A program made the position numbers and the translations under genes. Below, one piece after another: positions 28,538 through 38,061 of a stretch of 64,000 bases of DNA. The notes under the pieces were generated by a model that saw only the letters and a list, made by a program, of their open reading frames with translations, searched no databases and was not told the DNA's origin. Source of the stretch: Neorhodopirellula lusitana (GTDB taxonomy: Bacteria; Planctomycetota; Planctomycetia; Pirellulales; Pirellulaceae); the NCBI RefSeq assembly GCF_900182915.1, contig NZ_FXUG01000005.1:1-64000 (forward strand). Reading direction: 5' to 3'. Positions within the stretch are counted from its first letter, which is position 1. Every line of letters starts with the position of its first letter.

Positions 28538-30910
28538 ATGAAGAAACAGATCTTAACTTGCGTGATGTGTGTCCTGTCTGGGCTAATGTCGGGCTCAACC
28601 CGCGCAGCGGATATCTATGTGGCACCGAGCGGTTCGGACACGAACGAAGGCACTTCCGAGCAACCGTTGGCCTCGCTTGCCGCTGCGCAAAAACTCGCCC
28701 GCGAAGCAGTCGGTAGCGAAGCGGTTACCGTGCACGTTGCTGACGGGATTTACTACCTGCCAGAGCCTCTGGTCTTCACGCCGGAAGACTCTGGCACGGA
28801 GATGAATCCGGTCGCATACAGGGCGGTTAACGAGGGCGGGGCGGTACTGAGCGGTGGTGCCCGTTTGGATCTCGACTGGCAACCGTACGAAAATGGAGTC
28901 TTTCAGGCGAAGACTCCGGCTGGCCTGGAAGTCGACCAGCTATTCATCAACGGCACGAACCAACGCATGGCGCGTTACCCGAACTATGATGCCGCCAAAA
29001 AAACTACAGCCTATCAGGGTTATGCGGCCGATGCCTTTTCTCCAGAGCGTGCCGCCAATTGGGCTGATCCGACCGGTGGCTATATCCACGCAATGCATTC
29101 CAAACGTTGGGGCGGATATCATTACCGGATCACTGGAAAGGACACCAAGGGCGAAGTGACCTACGAAGGCGGATGGCAGAACAACCGTCAGTCAGGGATG
29201 CACAAAGATTTTCGTATGGCGGAGAATATCTTCGAGGAACTGGATGCTCCCGGAGAGTGGTTTCACAACGCGGGAACGTCAACGCTTTACTACATGCCGG
29301 AGCCGGGGATTGATCTCTCAAATGCGATGGTAGAAGTGGTCCGCCTTCGTCATCTGATTGAGTTTCGTGGTTCGGAAGGTAAACCCGTCAAGCATATCAC
29401 TCTGCAGGGTTTTGTTGTGCGTCATGCCGCGCGTACTTTCATGGACACCAAGGAACCGATGTTGCGCAGCGACTGGGCAATCTATCGCGGTGGCGCGTAC
29501 TTCCTGACGGGCACGGAAGACATCCAGATTCTGGACACCGAGTTCGACCAAGTTGGCGGCAACGCAGTTTTTGTCAACAACTACAATCGCAATACGTTGG
29601 TGAAGGGCTGCCACATCCACGATGCGGGTGCCAGCGGTGTTTGTTTCGTTGGCGATCCAGATGCGGTGCGCGACCCGCTGTTTGAATACCGCGAAAAGAA
29701 CGACCTGACCAAAATCGATCGTACACCCGGTCCGAAAACGGATAACTATCCGAGTCGTGCAGCGGTCGAGGACTGTCTGATTCACGGTATCGGCCGCGTT
29801 GAGCGTCAGCCGGCCGGAGTGATGATGGACATGGCTTCCGAGATCACGGTGCGTGACTGCTCTGTTTATGACTGTGCCCGCTCGGGAATCAATATTGGCG
29901 ACGGTGCCTGGGGCGGCCATCTGATCGAGCGCTGCGATGTGTTTGACACGGTACTCGAAACTCATGACCACGGATCCTTTAACTCTTGGGGACGGGACCG
30001 CTTCTGGCACTCGGATCGAAGCCTTTCGCAAAGAGAAATCGATAAGGATCCGACGATGCCATTTCTCGATGCGGTTAAAACCACAACCATTCGAGACAGT
30101 CGCTGGCGATGCGATCACGGGTGGGATATTGACCTGGATGACGGGTCGAGCAACTACGACATCTACAACAACCTGATGCTCAGCGGTGGACTGAAGCTGC
30201 GTGAAGGCTTCCGCCGCCGTGCGTGGAACAACATTGCGATCAACAACACTTTTCACCCGCACGTTTGGTACGCCAACAGCAACGATGAAGTGTATGGAAA
30301 CATTTTCATGGGCACGTACAAAGGTGTGCGAACACCAACCAAGACGGCCCATGGAAAACGGGTGGGCGGCAATTTGATTTTCGGTGGCAACCTAACCAAA
30401 AAGTTTGGGTGGGACGAAGACTCGATTGTGGCCGACCCGCAGTTTGTCGATCCATCCAGCGGAGACTTCCGGGTTAGGGACGGTTCACCAGCACTGATGC
30501 TCGGCTTTAAGAACTTTCCGATGGATCAGTTCGGAGTCAAAAAGCCTTCGCTTAAAGCAATTGCGAGAACGCCCGTGATACCAGCGTTAGAGGTTCACCG
30601 TGGTGGTAAGAAGATCGCATCCGCCCAAACAACCACATGGTTGGGTGCGACCTTAAACGATTTGTCGGGTGAAGAATTTTCGGCCTACGGGGTGAGCAAG
30701 GACGAAGGAGGTGTCGCTGTTTTGAAGGTTGGTAAGCGTTCGGAGGCAACGGCGGCCGGTCTTCGCAAAGGTGACCTGATTCAACAAGTGAACGGAAACG
30801 CGACGATCAATATCAAACAGCTGTTACGTGCTGTTCGTCGAGCAGATGGAAGCTTGACGCTGCGGGTTGTCCGAAATCAACAGGAAATCGAAGTGAATGT
30901 ATCTCGATAG
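28538..30910 (+). CDS. Exported beta-helix protein with C-terminal PDZ domain
   Basis: I start at the ATG at 28538, preceded by AAGGAAACAGCG; an in-frame ATG at 28523 adds five residues. The 790-residue product has a signal peptide (MKKQILTCVMCVLSG). ADIYVAPSGSDTNEGT opens a parallel beta-helix like the two other helix proteins here. Asn/His/Cys-rich turns follow (LDTEFDQVGGNAVFVNNYN, GCHIHDAGASGVCFVGD, CLIHGIGRVERQPAGVMM). After the helix closes (DPQFVDPSSGDFRVRDGSP) a PDZ domain occupies about residues 675-790: GATLNDLSGEEF, VLKVGKRSEATAAGLRKGDLIQQVNG and RAVRRADGSLTLRVVR. PDZ domains usually bind C-termini, so this enzyme could dock to another exported protein. I do not know this fusion from characterised enzymes. 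Confidence 0.85.
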   Translation: MKKQILTCVMCVLSGLMSGSTRAADIYVAPSGSDTNEGTSEQPLASLAAAQKLAREAVGSEAVTVHVADGIYYLPEPLVFTPEDSGTEMNPVAYRAVNEGGAVLSGGARLDLDWQPYENGVFQAKTPAGLEVDQLFINGTNQRMARYPNYDAAKKTTAYQGYAADAFSPERAANWADPTGGYIHAMHSKRWGGYHYRITGKDTKGEVTYEGGWQNNRQSGMHKDFRMAENIFEELDAPGEWFHNAGTSTLYYMPEPGIDLSNAMVEVVRLRHLIEFRGSEGKPVKHITLQGFVVRHAARTFMDTKEPMLRSDWAIYRGGAYFLTGTEDIQILDTEFDQVGGNAVFVNNYNRNTLVKGCHIHDAGASGVCFVGDPDAVRDPLFEYREKNDLTKIDRTPGPKTDNYPSRAAVEDCLIHGIGRVERQPAGVMMDMASEITVRDCSVYDCARSGINIGDGAWGGHLIERCDVFDTVLETHDHGSFNSWGRDRFWHSDRSLSQREIDKDPTMPFLDAVKTTTIRDSRWRCDHGWDIDLDDGSSNYDIYNNLMLSGGLKLREGFRRRAWNNIAINNTFHPHVWYANSNDEVYGNIFMGTYKGVRTPTKTAHGKRVGGNLIFGGNLTKKFGWDEDSIVADPQFVDPSSGDFRVRDGSPALMLGFKNFPMDQFGVKKPSLKAIARTPVIPALEVHRGGKKIASAQTTTWLGATLNDLSGEEFSAYGVSKDEGGVAVLKVGKRSEATAAGLRKGDLIQQVNGNATINIKQLLRAVRRADGSLTLRVVRNQQEIEVNVSR

Positions 30911-30954
30911 AAGGATTGACGTTCCTTCGGGTTACCTCGTCGTCAGGTCGCATC

Positions 30955-32502
30955 ATGAGAAATCGAAGCATGCTTCATTACCGCTTTCTGTTGTCGATTA
31001 GCTTGTTGGCTTTCCTACCCGTTGCTGGTTTTGCTCAGCAAGGCGACGTGCATCCCTATTGGGCACCGAAAACCTGGCAACTCAGGCCGGATGATATCAC
31101 GACCATTATGGGGTTCCGGGCTGAATTGCGCGGGAACCTTGCCCATGCTGATCGCCCCACCCCCACGGTTGTCAACGACGCGTTCATTCGCGGTTTTAAA
31201 ACCGAGAAGGATGTCATGACCTGGGAAGTGAATTCACCCTATGAAGCGAACTACTCCGTCGCCCTGCTGTACGCGGGGCGCAAAGAGATCCTGGCACAAT
31301 CCACTCTGGAAGTCAGTTCCCGGGGAAAATTCATTAGCGAGAAAGTCAATGTTCCCAACTGGGACACTCGTCCTCATGTGCAGAGGCACCTCCTGAAAAA
31401 GAGTCTGTTGCTAAAGAAGGGAGCTAACACGATCAGTTTGCGGTTAGTCGATTTCCAGGGAACGCGGGAAGAAAGGGATGAGCTGGATAACCTCAAGAAC
31501 CCAAAAGGCAAGACGACACCATTTGCACTGTGGTCCATTGAGCTCGTGCGTCCAGAAGCCCTTGTTGCCATCAAGACCCGCGCCAAATCGATGAAAGCCG
31601 ATGTGCAATGGATGGTGGATGGCAAGTATGGATTGTTCGTTCATTTCTCATCATCGGCACAATACCACGATCGGGTTGCCACCTTTGACGTCGATGCGTT
31701 CGTCGAGCAAGTCGTTGAAATAGGCGCGTCATGGGTCTGTTTCACCTGCTCCCACGGCGCCCATTACTGGCCAGGGCCCAGCAAGACCATCGACGAACTC
31801 AAGCCGGGGTTTACCTGCGAGCGTGATTTGATTCGGGAGCTCATCGATGCTTTAGCGAAACACGATATTCGCCTGATGCTTTACTACAATCCAAACAGTG
31901 GCATGCAGGAGTTGTATGGCAACACATACAGAAATGGTGCCGAACCGGATCCAACCGGATACTTCAACTTCTTAGAATCGCATTTTCGTGAGGTGAGCCT
32001 CCGGTACGGTGAGGATCTAGCAACGACGGCTGGCTATGTCGATGACTGTGGCTGGAAAGTCTATCAATTGGATCCGCCTTGGGAAAAGTTGGCAAAGGCG
32101 GTTAAGGCAGGCAACCCCAATGCTCCGGTGGGATCCAGCCAGAACATATTTGCGAACTTGACCCCGTTTAGTGACTTCGTGGTTTCCGATGGTGCCGGCC
32201 GGGAGCCGGAACATCAACCTGGTTTCCTGTTTGAAGAAGGTGGCCAACTGGAAGGGCAGTCCCCGGCCGCATGGTTTTACATGGACGGTTGGGGCAGCGG
32301 TACACGTGACGGGGTATGGAGGGGAAAGCCCAAGTTCTCTGCTGAGAAATACATCGAGATTTTTCAAAAGGCGGATGAAGCCAACATGCCGGTCACAATC
32401 AATCTTGCGTCGAGTCCGTACATCGCCAGAACTTCACCGTTTTTCAATCCGGCGTGTATCGAAATCATGAAGCAGGTGCGTAAAGCAGTGAAAGGCGACT
32501 AG
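30955..32502 (+). CDS. Exported divergent GH29-like hydrolase with N-terminal beta-sandwich
   Basis: 515 residues from 30955; signal peptide to about residue 27 (LLSISLLAFLPVAGFA). Residues 35-200 are a beta-sandwich (QLRPDDITTIMGFRAELRG ... KKSLLLKKGANTISLRLVDFQGT), like modules found before fucosidase domains. The barrel begins at MVDGKYGLFVHFSSSAQYHD (His230, GH29 style). It lacks KHHDGF (here CSHGAHYW, 265-272) and has AGYVDDCGWKVY with Asp363/364 where W-F-D is expected. It closes with NMPVTINLASSPY. So the fold is GH29-related but the sugar-binding residues differ, and either a changed specificity or a non-fucosidase activity is likely. Gaps of 44 bp before and 61 bp after place it in the operon. 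Confidence 0.7.
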   Translation: MRNRSMLHYRFLLSISLLAFLPVAGFAQQGDVHPYWAPKTWQLRPDDITTIMGFRAELRGNLAHADRPTPTVVNDAFIRGFKTEKDVMTWEVNSPYEANYSVALLYAGRKEILAQSTLEVSSRGKFISEKVNVPNWDTRPHVQRHLLKKSLLLKKGANTISLRLVDFQGTREERDELDNLKNPKGKTTPFALWSIELVRPEALVAIKTRAKSMKADVQWMVDGKYGLFVHFSSSAQYHDRVATFDVDAFVEQVVEIGASWVCFTCSHGAHYWPGPSKTIDELKPGFTCERDLIRELIDALAKHDIRLMLYYNPNSGMQELYGNTYRNGAEPDPTGYFNFLESHFREVSLRYGEDLATTAGYVDDCGWKVYQLDPPWEKLAKAVKAGNPNAPVGSSQNIFANLTPFSDFVVSDGAGREPEHQPGFLFEEGGQLEGQSPAAWFYMDGWGSGTRDGVWRGKPKFSAEKYIEIFQKADEANMPVTINLASSPYIARTSPFFNPACIEIMKQVRKAVKGD

Positions 32503-32563
32503 CAAGAAGACAAGATGGAAGCGTCGCGAGTTAAGAGGATTAAAATATTCGAAAGGATCACCG

Positions 32564-34330
32564 GTGAAGATAAAAGCATTTGTGTTGTTGGGATGCCTGA
32601 GCAGTTTAGTGTTGTCGAGTAACGTGGCAGCCCAAACGGATGCAGTTGCTGAACAGTTGCAGTGGTTTAGAGACGCTAAATTTGGGATGTTCATCCATTT
32701 CCAGGCACCTAGGAATGGTGATTTTAACCCAGTAAATCTTGACACCAAAGAATGGGTGCGAATCGCCAAGGCCGGCGGGATGAAGTACATCACGCTAACC
32801 ACGTCACAGAGTTCCTACGTCCCACTCTGGAATTCCTCGTTCTCCGATCGGGATGTCACTGATCGCACCGACTTCAAGCGTGATATCGTCAGGGAGTTGG
32901 CGGCGTCCTGTAAGGCCGAAGGAATTCGGATGGGATGTTACTATCCAATCGCGGACCCTCCCAATCCGATCTACAACGAACCGGACGTGGGAGGCGAGAT
33001 CAGACCCTATGTCGACTATCTACACGGCATGATGAAGGAACTCTGCGAGGAGTATCAACCTTGCCTTATCTGGTTTGATGCTTCGCGACGTTTCAAGGCC
33101 CCTGCTGAAAAACCCTTACTTCGTCAGCAAGACATGGTGGACATGCTGCATTCCTATGGAACCCTTTCCAATAGCCGACTGGGTGACGATGATGCGTTGA
33201 AGTTCGTCGATTACCTGACGATGAACGACAACATGGCTCCTTCTATTAATCTGGGAGTTCATTTTGAATCAGCTGTCACGATGGGCCGGTCTTGGCACTA
33301 CCGAGCCAATGACACTTTGAAAACGCCCCAAGTTCTTCTGGAACAACTGGTCAATACGGCCGGAAACGGTGGAAACTATCTTCTCAACGTAGGTCCTGAC
33401 CAGGACGGCGTGATTCCCATCGAGATGGAGGAAAGGCTGAAGGTCATGGGCGACTGGCTTCAAAGAAACGGTGAGGCCATTTATGAAACGGAGCCTGGAC
33501 CCTACCGGTATGAAATCAACTGGGGAACAATCACGCAGCGCAAGAACAAAGACACCACCAGTCTCTATCTGAACCTGGTGGACTGGCCGAAAGATGGGAA
33601 GTTCACCTTGTTTGGCGTGAACAATCCTGTGTTGACGGCATCCCTATTGGCTACGGGCGAAACGATCCAGAGTGAATCCAAGCTGGATCCATTTTCCGGG
33701 CAACACCTAGTCACTTTGAAACTTCCTAAAGAGGCGCCCGATGAGTACGTCTCCGTGATCAAAATTGAATTGGCGGGTGACGTATCAATGGATCCGGCAC
33801 ACATGCAAATGAACGATGGAAAGGTGATCATGGACACCTACAACGCCAGTATTCATGATGTGCCTTACGTACCCGGCAAACCGACCAAAGCCATCGACAT
33901 GAAGATGTTCACGGTCCCGGATCGAAGACCGCTGCAGCCGAGTGACCACACCGGGCCGTGGGACTATCAAATGTACCGAAGGCCGGGCGAGGGAATCATG
34001 CCGGGCCGAGCGATCACCGTTTCAGGCTTCCAAACCAAGGGCCAAGCCCTGAGTTGGGATTTCAAAGTGTTTGAACCCGGCACCTATGATGTGGTCGTGA
34101 ATTGCAATGGTGTTAAAAGCCAAGGTTCGGATGGAAAAGGCAAATTGCGCGCGAATGTCGCCGGTCAATCGATCGAGAGCAACTTGAACTTTACGGATCG
34201 TGGTCGAGCAACTCTGGGAAAGATACAGATCGATGCGTCTGGCACCTATACATTTACCCTTGAAGTTGCCTCTGCTTTCAATAACGCACCCAAGTTCAGA
34301 AGCGTCGTGTTAGCGCCCGTTGCACCTTGA
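32564..34330 (+). CDS. Exported GH29-family protein with altered active site
   Basis: 588 residues starting at a GTG (32564) with a weak GGATCACC upstream; signal peptide MKIKAFVLLGCLSSLVL. It is collinear with the GH29 protein at 23051 from end to end, including MLHSYGTLSNSRLGDDD, GNGGNYLLNVGPDQDG and the C-terminal module (ITVSGFQTKGQALSWDFKVF). The nucleophile Asp is kept (LIWFDASRR, Asp172), as is FIHF (His45). But the pair of fucose-binding histidines is gone: TTKHHVGFCLW of the paralogue is TTSQSSYVPLW here. Expect either lost activity or a different sugar or leaving group. The long intact reading frame argues against a pseudogene. Confidence 0.88.
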   Translation: MKIKAFVLLGCLSSLVLSSNVAAQTDAVAEQLQWFRDAKFGMFIHFQAPRNGDFNPVNLDTKEWVRIAKAGGMKYITLTTSQSSYVPLWNSSFSDRDVTDRTDFKRDIVRELAASCKAEGIRMGCYYPIADPPNPIYNEPDVGGEIRPYVDYLHGMMKELCEEYQPCLIWFDASRRFKAPAEKPLLRQQDMVDMLHSYGTLSNSRLGDDDALKFVDYLTMNDNMAPSINLGVHFESAVTMGRSWHYRANDTLKTPQVLLEQLVNTAGNGGNYLLNVGPDQDGVIPIEMEERLKVMGDWLQRNGEAIYETEPGPYRYEINWGTITQRKNKDTTSLYLNLVDWPKDGKFTLFGVNNPVLTASLLATGETIQSESKLDPFSGQHLVTLKLPKEAPDEYVSVIKIELAGDVSMDPAHMQMNDGKVIMDTYNASIHDVPYVPGKPTKAIDMKMFTVPDRRPLQPSDHTGPWDYQMYRRPGEGIMPGRAITVSGFQTKGQALSWDFKVFEPGTYDVVVNCNGVKSQGSDGKGKLRANVAGQSIESNLNFTDRGRATLGKIQIDASGTYTFTLEVASAFNNAPKFRSVVLAPVAP

Positions 34331-34543
34331 AGCGACGTGAACTTCAAGTTGGAATCAGTTCGATGGCAATTTGGAATTTGAGGCCGTCGTTGCGAACGCC
34401 CAAAAGAATGGTAGCGGAGCCATTAATGTTCCCTCGGCATCCCGTAAACACTTGGTGACGGAGCACTGCCGACCATTCAAGATTGGATTATCGATCGTCT
34501 TTCGAAATGACTACGTGACTCAAAGGCTGCGCCAGGGAATCCA

Positions 34544-36799
34544 ATGACGAAACGAAAAAGAACCGATCTGTTGCTAATGTCGGTGATGCTGACGCTACTG
34601 GTGGCCTCATCGGTTACCGCGCAGGGGACGACACTAAAGATTTATGTGTCAGTCAACGCAGAAGCGGACGCGGATGGCAGCCTAGAGAATCCCTATGGAT
34701 CTCTCCCCGCTGCGGTGGAGGCGGTCAAGGCATTGCGAAAAACAGGTCATACCGAACCAGCGGTGATCCATCTTCGAGAGGGACGACATCAACTCAACCA
34801 AACCTTGGTGCTTGGGAGGGCGGATGGCAATCCAGCGGCGGCCAATGTGAGTGAGTTGCCGAAACACGGAGCGGGGAAATCCTCGGAACGGGCTTACCTG
34901 ACTTTTGCGGCATACCCAGGAGAAAGCCCTGTTGTCAGTGCCGGGGTGCCAGTGACCGGTTGGAAGCCATTGTCTTCGGCACCAGCAGAAGTGCCATCGA
35001 ATGCGGTGGATAAGATTTGGGTGGCAGACATGCCTGCCGGCCTGGAGCGTTTTTACACACTCTATGATTCGCAAGGACGTTTGAATCGCGCGAGAGGCGA
35101 AGGGTTTCTGCCGACCGAGAACGGGGACGCCCGGACCTTACACTTTCCGAAAGGAACGCTCAAAAACTGGAGCAATCTGGATGACGTGGAAATCCAGGTT
35201 CGGCCCGGCGTCGCCTACGAGATCAACATGCTACCGCTCGCATCGGTCAACGAATCGACAGGCGTAGCGAAAACGGGAGTTGCGGCTGCCGGTCGCATTG
35301 GGAATTTGCCGCCCTATTTGCTGCAATTGATGGGCGACTCGGCAGCTTCGGTGTGGGTTGAGAATGTCCTAGAGGAACTCGACGAACCTGGGGAATGGGT
35401 GATCAACACTCAAACTCGCAAGATCTATTTGTGGCCGTCTGATCCCGGTCCGGATGGATCTCCGCAGGGGATTTTGGCGCCGATGACCAGCGAACTGATT
35501 CGTGTCGAAGGCGAAATCGACTTCAAGGGCCCCGCCGACACTCCGGTACATGGCATTGCTTTCTCGGGACTCACATTTTCCCATGCGGATCGCTGGGCAT
35601 GGACAAGCGCCGAGGCTGTTTCGGGCTGGGGACTGCAGCATGCTTGGGACGTGTTCGACAAACCCACTGCGTTGCTTCGGTTTCGGGGAGCCGAAGATTG
35701 CCAAATAACGGGCTGCCGTTTCATCAATTCGGGCGGATCGGGTGTGCGTCTCGACCTGCATGCTCAGCGAAACCGCATCACGGATTCGGAGTTCGCCTAT
35801 CTAGGCGAAGCCGGGATTCTGCTGGTCGGCTATGGGCTGGGCACCAAAGACGTCAATCATCATAACGACATCGTCAACAACCACATCCATCACTTCAGTG
35901 AAATCACATGGCAATCCCCAGGCCTATGGGCGTGGCAAAGTGGGCATAACAGAATTTCACACAACGAGTTGCACCATAGCGGCTATTGCGCAGTGGTGAT
36001 CAGCACTCGCCAAGGCGGCAACCGGACCGTGCGTCGACACGAACTGGATCAGCCCGACGCAGGCAAGAGGCGTGGTGGTTATGAAAATTGGAAGCTTCGC
36101 GAGAAGTACCTCCATTCCCGACACAATCTCTTCGAGTTCAATGAGATCTCACATTCGGTGCAGTTGCTTTCCGATGGCAACGGCATCTATGTCTCGGGAA
36201 CAGGGACAGGCAATCTCATTCGCTACAACTACTTGCACGACAACCGAGCACATTCACTGCCAGCCGCCATTCGTTGCGATGACGACCAGCATGAAACGCT
36301 GATCTATGGGAACGTCCTCTATCAAAATGGCGGCCATGCCGCTGCGATCGCGTCGAAAGGCAAGAACGACATCATCAATAACTTCATTGTCGATCAGGCG
36401 GTGGTTCCCCGAAAAGGGTACATCAGCTTTGAATGGGTTCCGGTAACCGGATCGAAGGTCGAGCGGAACATCGTTATCGCTCATCCCGACGGTGGCCTTG
36501 CCCATTCGGAAACGATTCGACGAGGCCAGACCACGGAAGGTCCCTTGATCACTTCAACGGAGATGGACTCCAACCTGTATTACCATCCAACCAATCCCAA
36601 ATGGATGAACGAGCATTTTGAGAGAATGCGTGAGGTGGGGAAGGAACAGGCCAGTCTTGTTGGTGATCCGTTATTCATTGATCCGACGTCGGGAGATTTT
36701 GGATTTCAGCCTGGCAGTCCCGCTTTGGCTTTGGGGATCGAACCGCTGGATGTCTCAAAGATGGGCCGATCAAACAATCATTCTTCGGATGGACTGTGA
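34544..36799 (+). CDS. Exported right-handed beta-helix protein, GH141-like, paralogue of 20455
   Basis: 751 residues, signal peptide to TAQG (about residue 28). KIYVSVNAEADADGSLENPY, VIHLREGRHQLNQTLVLG and YLTFAAYPGESPVVSAGVPV give the family entry. The body matches the 20455 protein motif by motif: SVWVENVLEELDEPGEWVIN, RGAEDCQITGCRFINSGGSGVRLD, GEAGILLVGYGLGTKDVN, NNHIHHFSEITWQSPGLWAW. It keeps the same His-rich turns, so both are probably active. It is followed after 47 bp by the last gene of the cluster. The specific linkage attacked is unknown. Confidence 0.85.
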   Translation: MTKRKRTDLLLMSVMLTLLVASSVTAQGTTLKIYVSVNAEADADGSLENPYGSLPAAVEAVKALRKTGHTEPAVIHLREGRHQLNQTLVLGRADGNPAAANVSELPKHGAGKSSERAYLTFAAYPGESPVVSAGVPVTGWKPLSSAPAEVPSNAVDKIWVADMPAGLERFYTLYDSQGRLNRARGEGFLPTENGDARTLHFPKGTLKNWSNLDDVEIQVRPGVAYEINMLPLASVNESTGVAKTGVAAAGRIGNLPPYLLQLMGDSAASVWVENVLEELDEPGEWVINTQTRKIYLWPSDPGPDGSPQGILAPMTSELIRVEGEIDFKGPADTPVHGIAFSGLTFSHADRWAWTSAEAVSGWGLQHAWDVFDKPTALLRFRGAEDCQITGCRFINSGGSGVRLDLHAQRNRITDSEFAYLGEAGILLVGYGLGTKDVNHHNDIVNNHIHHFSEITWQSPGLWAWQSGHNRISHNELHHSGYCAVVISTRQGGNRTVRRHELDQPDAGKRRGGYENWKLREKYLHSRHNLFEFNEISHSVQLLSDGNGIYVSGTGTGNLIRYNYLHDNRAHSLPAAIRCDDDQHETLIYGNVLYQNGGHAAAIASKGKNDIINNFIVDQAVVPRKGYISFEWVPVTGSKVERNIVIAHPDGGLAHSETIRRGQTTEGPLITSTEMDSNLYYHPTNPKWMNEHFERMREVGKEQASLVGDPLFIDPTSGDFGFQPGSPALALGIEPLDVSKMGRSNNHSSDGL

Positions 36800-36846
36800 T
36801 CATTGGTGTGTGTAGTGAGAAGACTTTCGCAAACATAGGAAGAGTA

Positions 36847-38061
36847 ATGAATCGTAGAGTAGCAGCCATTTTGCTGTCGATCGTATCGCTGGTTTCAAGT
36901 GTTCCGTTGACGGCATTCGGCGAAACAGAACAAGACGCCAGTTCAGCAAGTGCCGCAACAGGACCGGGCCACTATCCCGCGTTCAGCTGGGACACGATCC
37001 CCTTGTACATGCACATGCGGAAGTCCACCGCATTTACACAGAAGGAGATTGACTACCTAGCAGGCTTCCCACTGATCACCCTTGAAAAAACAACAGGCAG
37101 TCGAACCTATGGATCGTCTGAGGATGGATCGCGTCAGGCGGCCCAGGCCATCAAAGCCGTCAACCCGAAGGCCAAGGTGTTGTACTACCGCAATGTGATG
37201 TGCAATTACAGCAGCTACAAGGTGAATGAAGGTCTTCAAGGAATCCCTGGTGCCTTCCTGGTGGGGCGAGATGGCAATCGGAAACTGCATCGTGGTGCGA
37301 GGGAAGTCTACGACCTTTCCAATCCGGCTTTGCGTGAATGGTGGTTGGATCATTGCGTAGAAATGTCCAATTACGATGAGATCGACGGCCTTTTTCTAGA
37401 CGGCAACATCAAGGCCCTCGAACCGGAATTCCTACGTAAAGAAATCGGTCCAGAAAAAAAGCAGAAAGTTGCAGAAGGCTATGCTGTCATGATGAAGGAC
37501 CTGAAAGACAGGACCCCCTCAGACAAACTACTCGTGGCCAATATTATCCGTGCGAGATTGCCGGACTCGGGTTTGGACTATCTACAGTACTTTGACGGAT
37601 CGTATCTGGAAGGCGTCGAAAGCGAAGCCAACGGTCTAACGCGACTGGAGTATTTGACCAAAGGCATTGCCGCAGTCCAGAAAGCCGCCCGCGATGGAAA
37701 AATCATCTGCATGTCGCTGGGACTGGGGAGGTCCGCGTCGGGAGGGTTAAGGATCGATGATTCCCGTAAGAGATTGGCCCCCGGGGCAAATGCGCAAACA
37801 CGACTGGAGTATTGCCTGGCACTTTTCTTGATTTGTGCTGAGAAGTACAGCTATGTCTATCCGCACGATGGATACAGCGTCAATGGGAACGACAGTGCTG
37901 TCTGGCTAGAACGCTTCGCCGAATACGATCGACCGCTAGGGCCTCCCAAAGGACCAGCTACCCAGGAAGGATACACGTACGCTCGAGAATTTGAGTCCGC
38001 AAACGTCTTCTTGGATATTCAGAAACAGAAGGCAAAGATCACATGGAAACGGACACCATGA
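36847..38061 (+). CDS. Exported putative glycosidase (GHL15-like TIM barrel)
   Basis: 404 residues from the ATG at 36847, preceded by AGGAAGAGTA; the frame is open back to 36796, but the signal peptide MNRRVAAILLSIVSLVSSVPL decides the start. The barrel shows YPAFSWDTIPLYMHMRKS, LAGFPLITLEKTTG, AKVLYYRNVMCNY, YDEIDGLFLDGNIKALEP and LDYLQYFDGSYLEGVES. This pattern, with Asp in FLDG and Glu in YLEG, is that of the putative glycosyl hydrolase family GHL15 (remembered, not checked). It is the last gene of the plus-strand locus and converges on the YebC-type gene. Probable role: hydrolysis of the same polysaccharide. Confidence 0.7.
   Translation: MNRRVAAILLSIVSLVSSVPLTAFGETEQDASSASAATGPGHYPAFSWDTIPLYMHMRKSTAFTQKEIDYLAGFPLITLEKTTGSRTYGSSEDGSRQAAQAIKAVNPKAKVLYYRNVMCNYSSYKVNEGLQGIPGAFLVGRDGNRKLHRGAREVYDLSNPALREWWLDHCVEMSNYDEIDGLFLDGNIKALEPEFLRKEIGPEKKQKVAEGYAVMMKDLKDRTPSDKLLVANIIRARLPDSGLDYLQYFDGSYLEGVESEANGLTRLEYLTKGIAAVQKAARDGKIICMSLGLGRSASGGLRIDDSRKRLAPGANAQTRLEYCLALFLICAEKYSYVYPHDGYSVNGNDSAVWLERFAEYDRPLGPPKGPATQEGYTYAREFESANVFLDIQKQKAKITWKRTP

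Noticed and set aside
29318..30352. 344-residue minus-strand frame
   Set aside because: It lies wholly antisense to the beta-helix/PDZ gene, whose sense frame has clear domains; a shadow of that gene.
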